Part shown: in pieces, positions 42,676-50,791 of the stretch | How the letters are laid out: each line of letters opens with the position of its first letter | How positions within the stretch are numbered: the stretch's first letter is position 1 | Made by a program: the position numbers and the translations under genes | NCBI RefSeq assembly: GCF_018881815.1 | Contig: NZ_JACVPP010000001.1 | Coordinates: forward strand, 865,352-929,351 | Direction of reading: 5' to 3' | Source of the DNA: Polynucleobacter sp. MWH-HuK1 | Lineage (GTDB): Bacteria > Pseudomonadota > Gammaproteobacteria > Burkholderiales > Burkholderiaceae | Length of the DNA: 64,000 bases | The notes under the pieces: model-generated | What the model was told of the DNA's origin: nothing | Databases searched by the model: none | What the model saw: only the letters and a program-made list of their open reading frames with translations

Positions 42676-43929
42676 ATGCAAGACGCTACCCCACAATCCA
42701 GGCAACTGCAGTTGGCCCTCAAAATTATTGCCATCACTTGCGGCTTTACATTATTAATTGGATCAGCTTACTCTAATAATATCGGGTCACCAAGCCTGCA
42801 TGAGTTTTTGAGCTTTTTTTCAAGACAAGTCCAGAGTACGACTCAGCTGCAATGGCTGTGCGGAATTATTTTTATAACGGCCGGCATATTTTTTGTTCCC
42901 GTTAAAGTAAGCGAGAAAAAAAAATTTATTGGAGCAAAAGATCTTAGTAATGATTCATACATTTTATATTTGTTAGATAAGTATCAAATTGAAAAAAATT
43001 TAGTACTAGATCAACATATTGTTTGCGACAAAATTTTTCCCTCCATTAATGAGGCCTTGTCTTATGTGCATCTAATTGAGTGTCCATTAAATGCCAAGGA
43101 TGCGCCGGATTCAATTAATCATTTAACTGAGAGCGAGCCTCTTGATCCTGTTGAGGAAAGTCCTGCTCGGCTATCAGAGCGTATTGAGCCTTCTATAGAT
43201 GGAGGTCTAAAAAATCCCTTTCAAGATATTCAAAATCAGCCCAATCAAATTGCAGTGCAACCATGGGATGAGATTAAGCGACTTAAGGTTATTGGTATTT
43301 CAGGCGCTATCTTGTTTGCTACTGTATTAGGCGGCTTGTACTATGCCAATTCCAATTCGGTGACGTATGCGCCCAAGATTGTTGCGCCAACATCTCCAGA
43401 TTTGGCTTTACCCGTAGCACCTAATTCTGATCAAGTTGTGTCTGGATCTATACCGACCCAAGAGGTATCAGGGGTTGATAATTCCAAGGAATCGACTAAA
43501 TCAGTAGCTACAGTTCCAATCAATGAACGATGGATTGGAACTTGGATAGTTGATGGCACCAAGCTAAAGCTTGTGGTAAACGCAAATCAGTTGAGATTCA
43601 ACGATGAGGATTTTACTTGGACCGGAACCAGGCCTAAAGGGGTGGTCGAGTGTTGCTTAGCATTTTATGAGGGCGCTACCAATAAATCTGACCTACTAGC
43701 CAGAATCTCGGGAGCTCAAGAATCTGGGGCTATACTCAAGCCGGATGCACAAAAGACCTTATCCCTAATTAATGGTCTAAGTGATGGAAATTTCAAGCGC
43801 ATTGTTTTGGCGGACCCCTACCTTAAAAAATATTTTTTCATCTACGATCAAAATTACGTTTACCGTATTAGTAGAGATCTTGGTGATAAGGTTGATGTAG
43901 TAATCGAACAGCTCAAGAAACAAGAATGA
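42676..43929 (+). CDS. Three-pass membrane protein of unknown function
   Basis: A 417-residue protein with membrane helices at about 12-31, 59-76 and 204-223, an acidic cytoplasmic or periplasmic middle section, and a C-terminal domain (about 280-415) with WIGTWIVDGTKLKLVVNANQ and a Cys pair in VVECCLAFY. An upstream ATG at 42625 lacks a ribosome site, while the ATG at 42676 has AAGGA at good spacing. It overlaps the next gene by 4 bases. No family recognised. Confidence 0.7.
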   Translation: MQDATPQSRQLQLALKIIAITCGFTLLIGSAYSNNIGSPSLHEFLSFFSRQVQSTTQLQWLCGIIFITAGIFFVPVKVSEKKKFIGAKDLSNDSYILYLLDKYQIEKNLVLDQHIVCDKIFPSINEALSYVHLIECPLNAKDAPDSINHLTESEPLDPVEESPARLSERIEPSIDGGLKNPFQDIQNQPNQIAVQPWDEIKRLKVIGISGAILFATVLGGLYYANSNSVTYAPKIVAPTSPDLALPVAPNSDQVVSGSIPTQEVSGVDNSKESTKSVATVPINERWIGTWIVDGTKLKLVVNANQLRFNDEDFTWTGTRPKGVVECCLAFYEGATNKSDLLARISGAQESGAILKPDAQKTLSLINGLSDGNFKRIVLADPYLKKYFFIYDQNYVYRISRDLGDKVDVVIEQLKKQE

Positions 43930-44474
43930 GTTCATCATCAGAACTAGAAGTCCCTTCGGGACCTTACTTGCAGCCATATGAGCAGCTGCGACTATTACGC
44001 GAGCAGACTCATATACGTACTATTAGTGACGAAATTGTTGGTCAGCAGTGCATTTTTTTCTATAGCCGAAATTGGATATTTGATCTCTCATTGAATAGCA
44101 CTGATAAGCAGTGGAATATTACTCAGCAGGTTTATTTTCGGAATGTTCGGAAACATAAGACTCTTGCATTCGCGTTACCCTATATTGTTATTCAGCTTGC
44201 TTTTGCCGATTCGCCTAAGTATCTTAGGGCGCTTGTCACTTATGGCGCTGACATCACTAAGATGATTGGATCTATGGATCACTTTATTAAGCGCGAGGAG
44301 GGGATTCGGGCTTGGGTCGAGCAACCTGACTTTAGCTGGAGGCCGTCCAATATTACGGAGTTGTCGAACCGCATATTAGAAACCGAGAGCCAATTCAAGG
44401 AGATAGAATTTTATCGATACCACGAGCCATTTCATGCCAAATTAAATGGCTCGTGGGAACAAATTCAAGTTTAA
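43926..44474 (+). CDS. Soluble protein of unknown function
   Basis: A 182-residue protein without signal peptide or membrane helix. Its ATG overlaps the end of the upstream membrane-protein gene (ATGA), so the two are translationally coupled and probably act together. Trp- and Tyr-rich segments (RNWIFDLSLNSTDKQWNI, IRAWVEQPDFSWRPSN) suggest a compact fold. Its 3' end contains a perfect 13-bp inverted repeat. No family recognised. Confidence 0.65.
   Translation: MSSSSELEVPSGPYLQPYEQLRLLREQTHIRTISDEIVGQQCIFFYSRNWIFDLSLNSTDKQWNITQQVYFRNVRKHKTLAFALPYIVIQLAFADSPKYLRALVTYGADITKMIGSMDHFIKREEGIRAWVEQPDFSWRPSNITELSNRILETESQFKEIEFYRYHEPFHAKLNGSWEQIQV
44420..44456. repeat. Perfect 13-bp inverted repeat spanning the end of one gene
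   Basis: CCACGAGCCATTT (44420-44432) and AAATGGCTCGTGG (44444-44456) are perfect reverse complements around an 11-base loop. The hairpin lies inside the last codons of the gene at 43926 and ends 32 bases before the next start codon. No T tract follows, so it is not a classical terminator. Confidence 0.85.
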
Positions 44475-44488
44475 TTGAGGCTCTTGCC

Positions 44489-44836
44489 ATGGATAACTCT
44501 GATTTTTATCAAGCCGAGCATTATCTGAAGTTGGGTTTATACCCCCAAGCTTTTGAGGCATTCATGGCCCTTGAGGTGGGTAGTTTTGAGTGCACTTTTT
44601 TAAAGCCTTGCATGATGGCTATGGATGGTCAGCTTAACCAGGCACAATTAGATGTGCTTTTTAATGAATTAGAGCGTGAGGTAAAAAATAAAAATCCCCA
44701 GGCGATATATAACTATGGGGTTGTGAAGGGGCATTTTAGAGATATTGCTAAAGCTACAAGTTTGCTACAGCTGGCAATGGATCTAAATGTGCTAGAAGCT
44801 CGTGGCGCATTAAGCCGTCTATTGATGAAAGGTTAG
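44489..44836 (+). CDS. Small helical (Sel1-like) protein of unknown function
   Basis: A 115-residue helical protein. The pattern LKLGLYPQAFEAFMAL, then DGQLNQAQLDVLFNELE, then NPQAIYNYGVVKG parallels the N-terminal half of the Sel1 protein at 48093 (RGKYEVAFDILYDC, DGNLNAEQMEKFYEL, YALFNVGLMHERG), so the two appear paralogous. A GTG at 44453 is in frame, but the ATG at 44489 is preferred because the upstream start would sit in the hairpin. It ends the unknown four-gene set. Confidence 0.6.
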   Translation: MDNSDFYQAEHYLKLGLYPQAFEAFMALEVGSFECTFLKPCMMAMDGQLNQAQLDVLFNELEREVKNKNPQAIYNYGVVKGHFRDIAKATSLLQLAMDLNVLEARGALSRLLMKG

Positions 44837-45147
44837 ATTTAGATCATTTTGAGATGAGAAAAGCTGCCTACGTTACTTTTTCTTATATAGACTTGCTTCA
44901 TGTTTTATAAAAACTATCAAAATCATCAGGTTGCAAGCATTTTATAAGGTAAACGTCAGCATTTAAGCTTACAGCCTTGTTATCTTTGGATTAAATATCC
45001 TCAGAAAAAATAAAATACTTAAAAATCAAATATATAAAGCAAAATTTCAGCAGGTAAGAAATTTACTTTTAAGCATCTATTTACTTTGCGTATTAAAAAA
45101 TTGCCGCTAGGATTGTCTTAAATATTTTCCTTCTTTGAGGGGGTTCT
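44837..45147. other. 311-base AT-rich intergenic region
   Basis: Very AT-rich, no reading frame with a start signal, no hairpin worth naming. The last 20 bases contain a strong GAGGGGG ribosome site for the small gene at 45148. Confidence 0.5.
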
Positions 45148-45333
45148 ATGGGGCAAAAGAGTGAGATTAATAAGCTTGTTGCAAATTCAGATGTATTTGT
45201 AGAGCTTCATATAGGGGATCTTGTTAAGGATTGCCTGAGATGGCATGAGCAGGTTAATAGGCGTACTTATCCGAGTGATATGTTGCCGAGCGTCATCCAT
45301 AAAGTAGACCCTTGTTTAGTTGCTGTGCGATGA
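45148..45333 (+). CDS. Small protein of unknown function
   Basis: A 61-residue soluble protein supported by a strong GAGGGGG ribosome site and an ATG. Nothing in its sequence is recognised. It overlaps the next small gene by 4 bases (ATGA), which supports both being translated. Confidence 0.5.
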   Translation: MGQKSEINKLVANSDVFVELHIGDLVKDCLRWHEQVNRRTYPSDMLPSVIHKVDPCLVAVR

Positions 45334-45545
45334 AAATCATGCGCACAAAGGACTGGTTGGCGCCACTCGTTTTTACCATTTTCTCTATGCTAGTAGCGGT
45401 CTATTTGCTTCTTGGGTTGCCGCCGAAAAATAACTCTGTAGAAGTCAGCGCTGGCTTGTTGGATGCTGAATTACTTCATCACTTTACAGTTTTAGCCGAG
45501 GCTTATGCCAAGGAGGAGGCAGACAGTTCTAGAGCGCAACCATAA
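45330..45545 (+). CDS. Small single-pass membrane protein of unknown function
   Basis: A 71-residue protein with one membrane helix (about 11-30, PLVFTIFSMLVAVYLLLGLP) and a short helical C-terminal part (ELLHHFTVLAEAYAKEEADS). The ATG at 45330 overlaps the stop of the preceding gene. Not recognised. Confidence 0.55.
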   Translation: MKIMRTKDWLAPLVFTIFSMLVAVYLLLGLPPKNNSVEVSAGLLDAELLHHFTVLAEAYAKEEADSSRAQP

Positions 45546-45563
45546 ACCTATTACTTAATAAGT

Positions 45564-45905
45564 CTAGTTGTATCCGCAGGGATAAATTTTGATCAGTTGT
45601 TGAAGTAAAACTTCGTCAACACTAGGCTTTACTGGGTTGCTTGGCGTTAGATCCTGTATGCCTAAGGAAATAATTTCTCTGTAATTGTTTGTTGTCAGTT
45701 TTAAATAGGGTGGAAAGCAATACAGAGGTACTTGATTGATAGAGGTCAGTTTATTATTCGCAGCATTCAGACCTGCACTAAGACCTAGCAAATAGGTGTT
45801 CGTAGATCGCGTTTTACTTTTATTTTCAAAGTCAGTGATTGTTAGATCAGCATAGGCTTGAAAAGTGGTTAGGGCCCCGATTAGGGTTAGGAGGGTTTTA
45901 ATCAT
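45564..45905 (-). CDS. Exported Rap1a/Tai-like small protein
   Basis: A 113-residue protein with a signal peptide (1-19, ending FQAYA). The mature part follows the Rap1a/Tai pattern: a YLLGLSAGL helix, a CFPPYLKLT turn, a helix, and a last helix ending YPC. Two Cys (YCFPP and YPCGY) can pair. Members include immunity proteins against type VI secretion effectors, but many are orphans in Burkholderiales. No effector gene is seen beside it, so immunity is not claimed. Confidence 0.5.
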   Translation of the reverse strand: MIKTLLTLIGALTTFQAYADLTITDFENKSKTRSTNTYLLGLSAGLNAANNKLTSINQVPLYCFPPYLKLTTNNYREIISLGIQDLTPSNPVKPSVDEVLLQQLIKIYPCGYN

Positions 45906-46001
45906 GATGCCTCTTACGCAATTGAGTTAGGCTTCCAATTTAACAGATACTATTGAGCCCATAGTAAGCTATTGGGTATTCGATACGAATAAGGATAACT
46001 T

Positions 46002-46559
46002 ATGGTAGCCATTGACTGGGATTTTTGGTTCTCAAAACCCTACATATATACTTGGCAGGCTGCAGCCTTAATACATGGGATTAATCCCAAGCAAATTAAA
46101 TTTCCAGTGCGAGATGCCGCTGGAGAACTCCATTTTGATCAAACAAATTTTGATGGTCGCTATGAGGAATTTCGTTTAACGCTTGATTTGTTGACCGAGA
46201 ATGCCTGGATTCAAAATTTTTCAGCACAAAATTTACGAGTAGATTTCAAACGTTTCTTATTTTGGGCGCGCCATATTCGGAAATGGCAAATGCCACCAAG
46301 ACTTGCGGCGTTTGCTCAAGGAGTTGATCTTGATGCTTTGGATGAGAATGCTGAAGAGAAGGCAAATTTACTTAGAGATGAGCGAAATACCCTGCAGATT
46401 ATTTGGGCACTTCGAACCATGCTTAAAGAACATCAGTATGGCAAGACAGACCGCGAATTGATTTACTATCTCTCTAAAACGTATTCTGATAAGTCGGGAT
46501 TTAAGCGCTTGGCGCTGGAGATGAAATTTGCTGAAGCCCAGGTAGCGTCTGAGATGTAG
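46002..46559 (+). CDS. Cytoplasmic protein of unknown function
   Basis: A 185-residue protein beginning MVAIDWDFWFSKPYIYTWQA, then AALIHGINP. This 'W-W-x-x-x-A-A-L-x-x-G-x-x-P' start is seen in uncharacterised small proteins that open with a helix-turn-like region, but no function is known. Helical throughout, no signal peptide. Convergent with the gene at 46561. Confidence 0.6.
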   Translation: MVAIDWDFWFSKPYIYTWQAAALIHGINPKQIKFPVRDAAGELHFDQTNFDGRYEEFRLTLDLLTENAWIQNFSAQNLRVDFKRFLFWARHIRKWQMPPRLAAFAQGVDLDALDENAEEKANLLRDERNTLQIIWALRTMLKEHQYGKTDRELIYYLSKTYSDKSGFKRLALEMKFAEAQVASEM

Positions 46560-46560
46560 A

Positions 46561-46932
46561 TCATTTTGGGTAAGCGGTTGCTTTTGGAATATCGTCCGCT
46601 GTCCATGTTTTACTGAGGTCGCCGGTTGGCCCAAACTTCACGAATCCGTATAGAACGCCTAAAATTAGGAACACGATGCCGATAGTCTTAATTAGACGGT
46701 GATCGTTTTCCTCTTTTATTTGATATCTTGGGGTTGCATGGCGTAATTGAAAAACCTCAGGAAAGGCGTCTTCAATAGATTTTTTAGCGGATTTGGTGTG
46801 ATGATAGCTCGATTCTTCAGGGTCTCCCATTTCAATTGCTTGAGCTGCCTTGAAATATTCTTGACTAGCAGCACTCAGAATCTTAGCTCTTCGTATTAAA
46901 TCAGCATGTCTTTCAAGTTCTGCCGGTGTCAT
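46561..46932 (-). CDS. Small single-pass membrane protein of unknown function
   Basis: A 123-residue protein: a soluble helical N-terminal part (about 1-80, RRAKILSAASQEYFKAAQAI) and one membrane helix (about 84-101, IGIVFLILGVLYGFVKF) with a short tail. It begins 2 bases after the stop of the gene at 46935, so the two form an operon. Not recognised. Confidence 0.55.
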   Translation of the reverse strand: MTPAELERHADLIRRAKILSAASQEYFKAAQAIEMGDPEESSYHHTKSAKKSIEDAFPEVFQLRHATPRYQIKEENDHRLIKTIGIVFLILGVLYGFVKFGPTGDLSKTWTADDIPKATAYPK

Positions 46933-46934
46933 CC

Positions 46935-47171
46935 TTAATTATCCTCCTTGCGCACTTTGAATTGATTGTACTTGCTTTTAATTATTTTTTTAGTGTTTAA
47001 CTTAGATTTAATAATCATCTCATTGCGAAATTTAATGAATGCCTGATTTGGGTCGAGTGCTTCCATAACTACTTTTTGGATTTCGCCATCCGTTAAAATA
47101 TAAGTAATAACCCAATAATGAGCTAAAACGCTTGCTTCAATTGAGAGAATCTCATATTTTTTCATGCCCAA
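46935..47171 (-). CDS. Small soluble protein of unknown function
   Basis: A 78-residue protein with alternating strands then a Lys-rich tail (SKLNTKKIIKSKYNQFKVRK). Start ATG at 47171, with a second ATG at 47165. First gene of a leftward pair with 46561-46932, divergent from the PilZ protein gene. Not recognised. Confidence 0.5.
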   Translation of the reverse strand: MGMKKYEILSIEASVLAHYWVITYILTDGEIQKVVMEALDPNQAFIKFRNEMIIKSKLNTKKIIKSKYNQFKVRKEDN

Positions 47172-47246
47172 CTGTAATAACTCTTTTGTGTGTAAGTATG
47201 TAAATGAATAGAGATAGTATCCATCTTATAACTAGTAAATTTTTAA

Positions 47247-48002
47247 ATGACATTTGAAATATATGCTCCCGATCTTGGTGAGGTCGCTGCTAAATACCGA
47301 ATTGATCCCCGCTTTATCTATAAGAATTTGGAGCGCATGCTATCCTCAGGTCCTATTTCAAGTGTAGTAAACATCAAAACTGCCGAAAAATTTCCAGTTA
47401 GTGTGGATGACCTAGATCCAAAAAAGGGCATTCTGTTAAAAGTTCGGGAATTGCCTAAGAGCACTCTAAGCTCATTTATGAACCAAGAATGTTATTTTGT
47501 TGCTGGTCTTTCATTAGGAAAGCTGCAGTTTCCGATCAGTGGTTTGAGGTCTAACGAATCGGGGTTATTGACTTGTGATATTCCTAAGACAATGTCCTTG
47601 CTTCAAAGGCGAGAACACTTTAGGGAAAAAGCCCCTCCTGATAGAGCGTTTAAGGCGCTTATTTTCTTTACTGTTGGCAAGGAAATGATTGGGGATATCG
47701 TCGATATTTCTGATTATGGCTTACAGCTTGATTTACGCTTAGGAGCAACCGAGATGGAAATCGGTAAAATCTGGAAAGATTGCACTCTTGAGCGCTTGAC
47801 TGCCAAGACGGCAAAGTTTGACCTTATCATTAGGAGTTTGCGACCTAGTCCACTTGAATCTTCTCGTATCCGAGTGGGATGTGAGTTACATGAACCAACC
47901 AAATTAAATTTAAATGAGTTTTATAGCACTAGATTAGCCATTCAAAATGCAAGAGTAAATCGTCGAATCAATTATTGGTATCAAGATGCATCCTGGAGTT
48001 AA
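47247..48002 (+). CDS. YcgR-like PilZ-domain protein
   Basis: A 251-residue protein with an N-terminal YcgR-like domain (about 35-115) and a PilZ domain (about 117-230). The c-di-GMP-binding motifs are present: R122-x3-R126 in QRREHFR, and D153-x-S-x-x-G158 in VDISDYG. YcgR proteins bind c-di-GMP and then brake the flagellar motor at MotA/FliG. Given the complete motor in this window, the same role is plausible. It lies outside the flagellar operons, among unknown genes. Confidence 0.75.
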   Translation: MTFEIYAPDLGEVAAKYRIDPRFIYKNLERMLSSGPISSVVNIKTAEKFPVSVDDLDPKKGILLKVRELPKSTLSSFMNQECYFVAGLSLGKLQFPISGLRSNESGLLTCDIPKTMSLLQRREHFREKAPPDRAFKALIFFTVGKEMIGDIVDISDYGLQLDLRLGATEMEIGKIWKDCTLERLTAKTAKFDLIIRSLRPSPLESSRIRVGCELHEPTKLNLNEFYSTRLAIQNARVNRRINYWYQDASWS

Positions 48003-48092
48003 TTTCCTAAATTTTAAATTGGATTTTTCACCATCTATTGGTTAAATAAATTTTTTTAGTATTCATAGGTTGATAATTAACAGAAAGTATTT

Positions 48093-48770
48093 ATGAGTTA
48101 CGGAGCAATAGATTTAGCGCAATTAAATTTGCAAAGAGGTAAATATGAGGTTGCCTTTGATATTCTTTATGACTGTGCTGTCAACGATCAAAACGATGAC
48201 GCTCTTTTTCTGTTGACCAAAATGACCTTTGACGGCAATTTAAATGCCGAGCAAATGGAAAAATTTTATGAATTGCAAAATGGCCATACCAGTATAGGCA
48301 ATGGTTATGCTCTCTTTAATGTCGGCTTGATGCATGAGCGGGGTCTGGGTAAGGTTCCCCAAAGTTATAAAGTTGCTGTTGAGTACTATCAAAAAGCAAT
48401 TAAAGAGGAAGTTAAAGATGCCTTTTGTAATTTGGGAAATATTTATGCTCTTGGCTTAGGTATGGAACAGGGTGTTCCACGAAATGTAGAGCTAGGGGTT
48501 AAATATCTTACGATCGGGGCGGAAGAGGGTAGTCGGCAGTGTGCATACACTTTGGGGTCGCTCTTTGGTAAGGGGGAATTTGTGCCATTGGATCTAAAGA
48601 AAGCGTTTTACTTTTTATCTCTAGCAGCCTTGCAAGGGCACGACCAAGCCAAAAGAGTCTTGCATATTTTTGTGCATACGCATAAAGAAAACTACGACGC
48701 AGAAATGGAGGCTGCTGAGTATCAATTCGGGAAAATACAGAATCTGCGCCTGCTGTATAAGTGCGTTTAG
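48093..48770 (+). CDS. Sel1-repeat protein
   Basis: A 225-residue cytoplasmic protein. After a helical N-terminal part (1-75) come Sel1-like repeats: NGYALFNVGLMHERGLGK, VKDAFCNLGNIYALGLGM, GSRQCAYTLGSLFGKGEF, GHDQAKRV. No signal peptide. The N-terminal part parallels the small protein at 44489. It sits 90 bases after the PilZ protein gene and could be co-transcribed. Sel1 proteins are usually adaptors; no partner is evident. Confidence 0.75.
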   Translation: MSYGAIDLAQLNLQRGKYEVAFDILYDCAVNDQNDDALFLLTKMTFDGNLNAEQMEKFYELQNGHTSIGNGYALFNVGLMHERGLGKVPQSYKVAVEYYQKAIKEEVKDAFCNLGNIYALGLGMEQGVPRNVELGVKYLTIGAEEGSRQCAYTLGSLFGKGEFVPLDLKKAFYFLSLAALQGHDQAKRVLHIFVHTHKENYDAEMEAAEYQFGKIQNLRLLYKCV

Positions 48771-49008
48771 TCGTGGGCGATGATTTCTGGCTGTGAAGAT
48801 TAAATCCAATAGCGCTATGTGTATCTATATTGATCCTAAGACTTTAAATTCAGAACCCAATTTGGCTAATTAGGGATAATTTTGACGTGAAAATAATTTA
48901 GCTTTCGTTGGGCCAAGGTCTTTTTAGTCAAATTTTTAAAGCTAAGGCTAGCGCGCTAACTTATTATTGAGATCCACACCCTAATTATTTGGCTTCAGTT
49001 CTCAGTAG

Positions 49009-49554
49009 TTACCTGAGATTGCCAATCACAATCTGCAATACTTGTAAAATTAGAAGCAATACCAGAGGCGATAAATCCAAACCACCAAAGCTAGGTATGG
49101 CTTTTCTAATGGGTGCAAGCAAGGGATCTACTAGAAGCGAGACCAAATACTGAATCTGAGATCCAGCACTAATCCACGAGAGAATGACGCCCGCAAGAAC
49201 CAAGCCAACCAAGCTAGAGAGTATCAGGTCCATAAAGTCGATCAAAGCTAGCAAAAGCCATGAGATATCCGATAGGGCGGCTCGAGATAGTAGTAAAAGT
49301 ATTGCTGTTTTGGCTGCAACTAGTAGATAAGCGGCTAAAAAGCTGGCGACATCAAAACGACCAATGCTGGGAATAATTCTGCGAAGTGGAATCACAATCC
49401 AATTGGTGAGTGGAAAAATGTATGCGCCGATAGTTCCACTCTGACCTGCTCCTAGATTAAAGGCAAGCCATTGAAGGTAGCACCTTAATAAGCAAGCTCC
49501 GGCCGCAATACTGACTAGCACTTGAAGAAGGAGATTCATAATTTGTATGAGCAT
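49009..49554 (-). CDS. YggT family membrane protein
   Basis: A 181-residue protein with two copies of the YggT unit: each has two membrane helices followed by the DPLLAPIRKAIPSFGG-type loop (first copy FPLTNWIVIPLRRIIPSIGR, second VDPLLAPIRKAIPSFGGLD). YggT proteins are widespread inner-membrane proteins linked to osmotic tolerance or division in some bacteria. An upstream in-frame start was not needed. Confidence 0.88.
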   Translation of the reverse strand: MLIQIMNLLLQVLVSIAAGACLLRCYLQWLAFNLGAGQSGTIGAYIFPLTNWIVIPLRRIIPSIGRFDVASFLAAYLLVAAKTAILLLLSRAALSDISWLLLALIDFMDLILSSLVGLVLAGVILSWISAGSQIQYLVSLLVDPLLAPIRKAIPSFGGLDLSPLVLLLILQVLQIVIGNLR

Positions 49555-49652
49555 AGCTATTTAGGCTTTTTAAAATCTGGTTCAATGGCGAATGAGATCG
49601 GTAGCAACGATGAAAAAAGATTGCCCTTGTTTGTATTGATGAGGGGCTAGCT

Positions 49653-50723
49653 TCACTCGCTAAAAGTTACGACGTGATCAGCTACCAAGTGGATACCAAT
49701 TTTTTCACCAATCGCATGATCGTGGTGACTTGGTACAAAGGCATAAATTTCATTGCCGGATGATAGTTTGAGCGTGTACAGAAAATCGGCACCCCTAAAG
49801 GTCTTGCGTACTACCTCTGCTAATAAGGTGCTGTGGTCATCATGTTGAATATCATCGGCACGCAAAAGTACATCAATTTCTTTTCCGATGTCATCGCTGC
49901 GATCTTCTTCTAGCTCAAGCTCACCTAATTCAATCTTCACTTTATTGTTGGCCTGAACTACACCTTTAACAAATACTCCACGGCCAATAAAGTCTGCGAT
50001 GTAACGATTGATGGGCTTGTGGTAAAGCTGATATGGGATATCCCACTGCAGAACCTTACCTTCTGTCATCACACCAACCTTATCAGCAATTGCAAAAGCC
50101 TCAAATTGATCGTGAGTTACCAATAGGGCGGTAATGTTATTTGTTTTGAGGATCTCTCTCATCTCTCCTGCAAGACGCTCTCTAAGTTCAATATCAAGGC
50201 TGGAGAAGGGTTCATCTAGCAAAATTAAGTCGGGTTCTGGAGCCATTGCTCTAGCCAATGCGACACGTTGTTGTTGGCCACCACTTAATTCATGGGGGTA
50301 GGCATCCGCCTTATCTGCGAGTGATACCCGCTTGAGCCAATTCATTGCTACCGAGGATCTTTGACTGCTGGACAGGTGTTGCAAGCCAAAGGCAATATTC
50401 TCTAAGACATTCAAGTGAGGGAAAAGGGCAAAGTCCTGAAAGACCATACCAATTTTTCTTTGGTTTGGCGGGAGCTGAACGATGACAGAGCTCACCACCT
50501 TATCTCTCAGGAAAATTTCTCCTGTTTTAAGGGGCTCAAACCCGCAAATAGCTCTTAACACGGTAGATTTCCCACAGCCGGATGAGCCCAATAGGCAGCC
50601 AATTTCACCTTGGGCAAGTTCCAGGTTAAGGTCTTTAACTGCGGTGACGCGACCTTGACCATCCCGACTTGGGTAGTCGATTTCAAGCTGTTTGATTGAA
50701 AGTAGTGCGCGAATGGAGTTCAT
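49653..50723 (-). CDS. fbpC: Ferric iron ABC transporter ATP-binding protein (FbpC type)
   Basis: A 356-residue ABC ATPase: Walker A GSSGCGKST (about 46-54), Q loop VFQDFALFP, signature LSGGQQQRVALARA, Walker B LILLDEP and switch His in LLVTHDQFEAF. The C-terminal regulatory domain (about 245-356) is of the TOBE type found in FbpC/PotA-like subunits. It is divergent from the permease and binding-protein genes (68-base gap), so the transporter genes are split over two transcripts. The substrate call depends on the neighbouring FbpA-like protein. Confidence 0.88.
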   Translation of the reverse strand: MNSIRALLSIKQLEIDYPSRDGQGRVTAVKDLNLELAQGEIGCLLGSSGCGKSTVLRAICGFEPLKTGEIFLRDKVVSSVIVQLPPNQRKIGMVFQDFALFPHLNVLENIAFGLQHLSSSQRSSVAMNWLKRVSLADKADAYPHELSGGQQQRVALARAMAPEPDLILLDEPFSSLDIELRERLAGEMREILKTNNITALLVTHDQFEAFAIADKVGVMTEGKVLQWDIPYQLYHKPINRYIADFIGRGVFVKGVVQANNKVKIELGELELEEDRSDDIGKEIDVLLRADDIQHDDHSTLLAEVVRKTFRGADFLYTLKLSSGNEIYAFVPSHHDHAIGEKIGIHLVADHVVTFSE

Positions 50724-50791
50724 CCCTATAATTTTCTCATTAAAGCTAGTGGTTTAATGCATAGCTAGAGTCTAAACGGATTGCCGATTTC

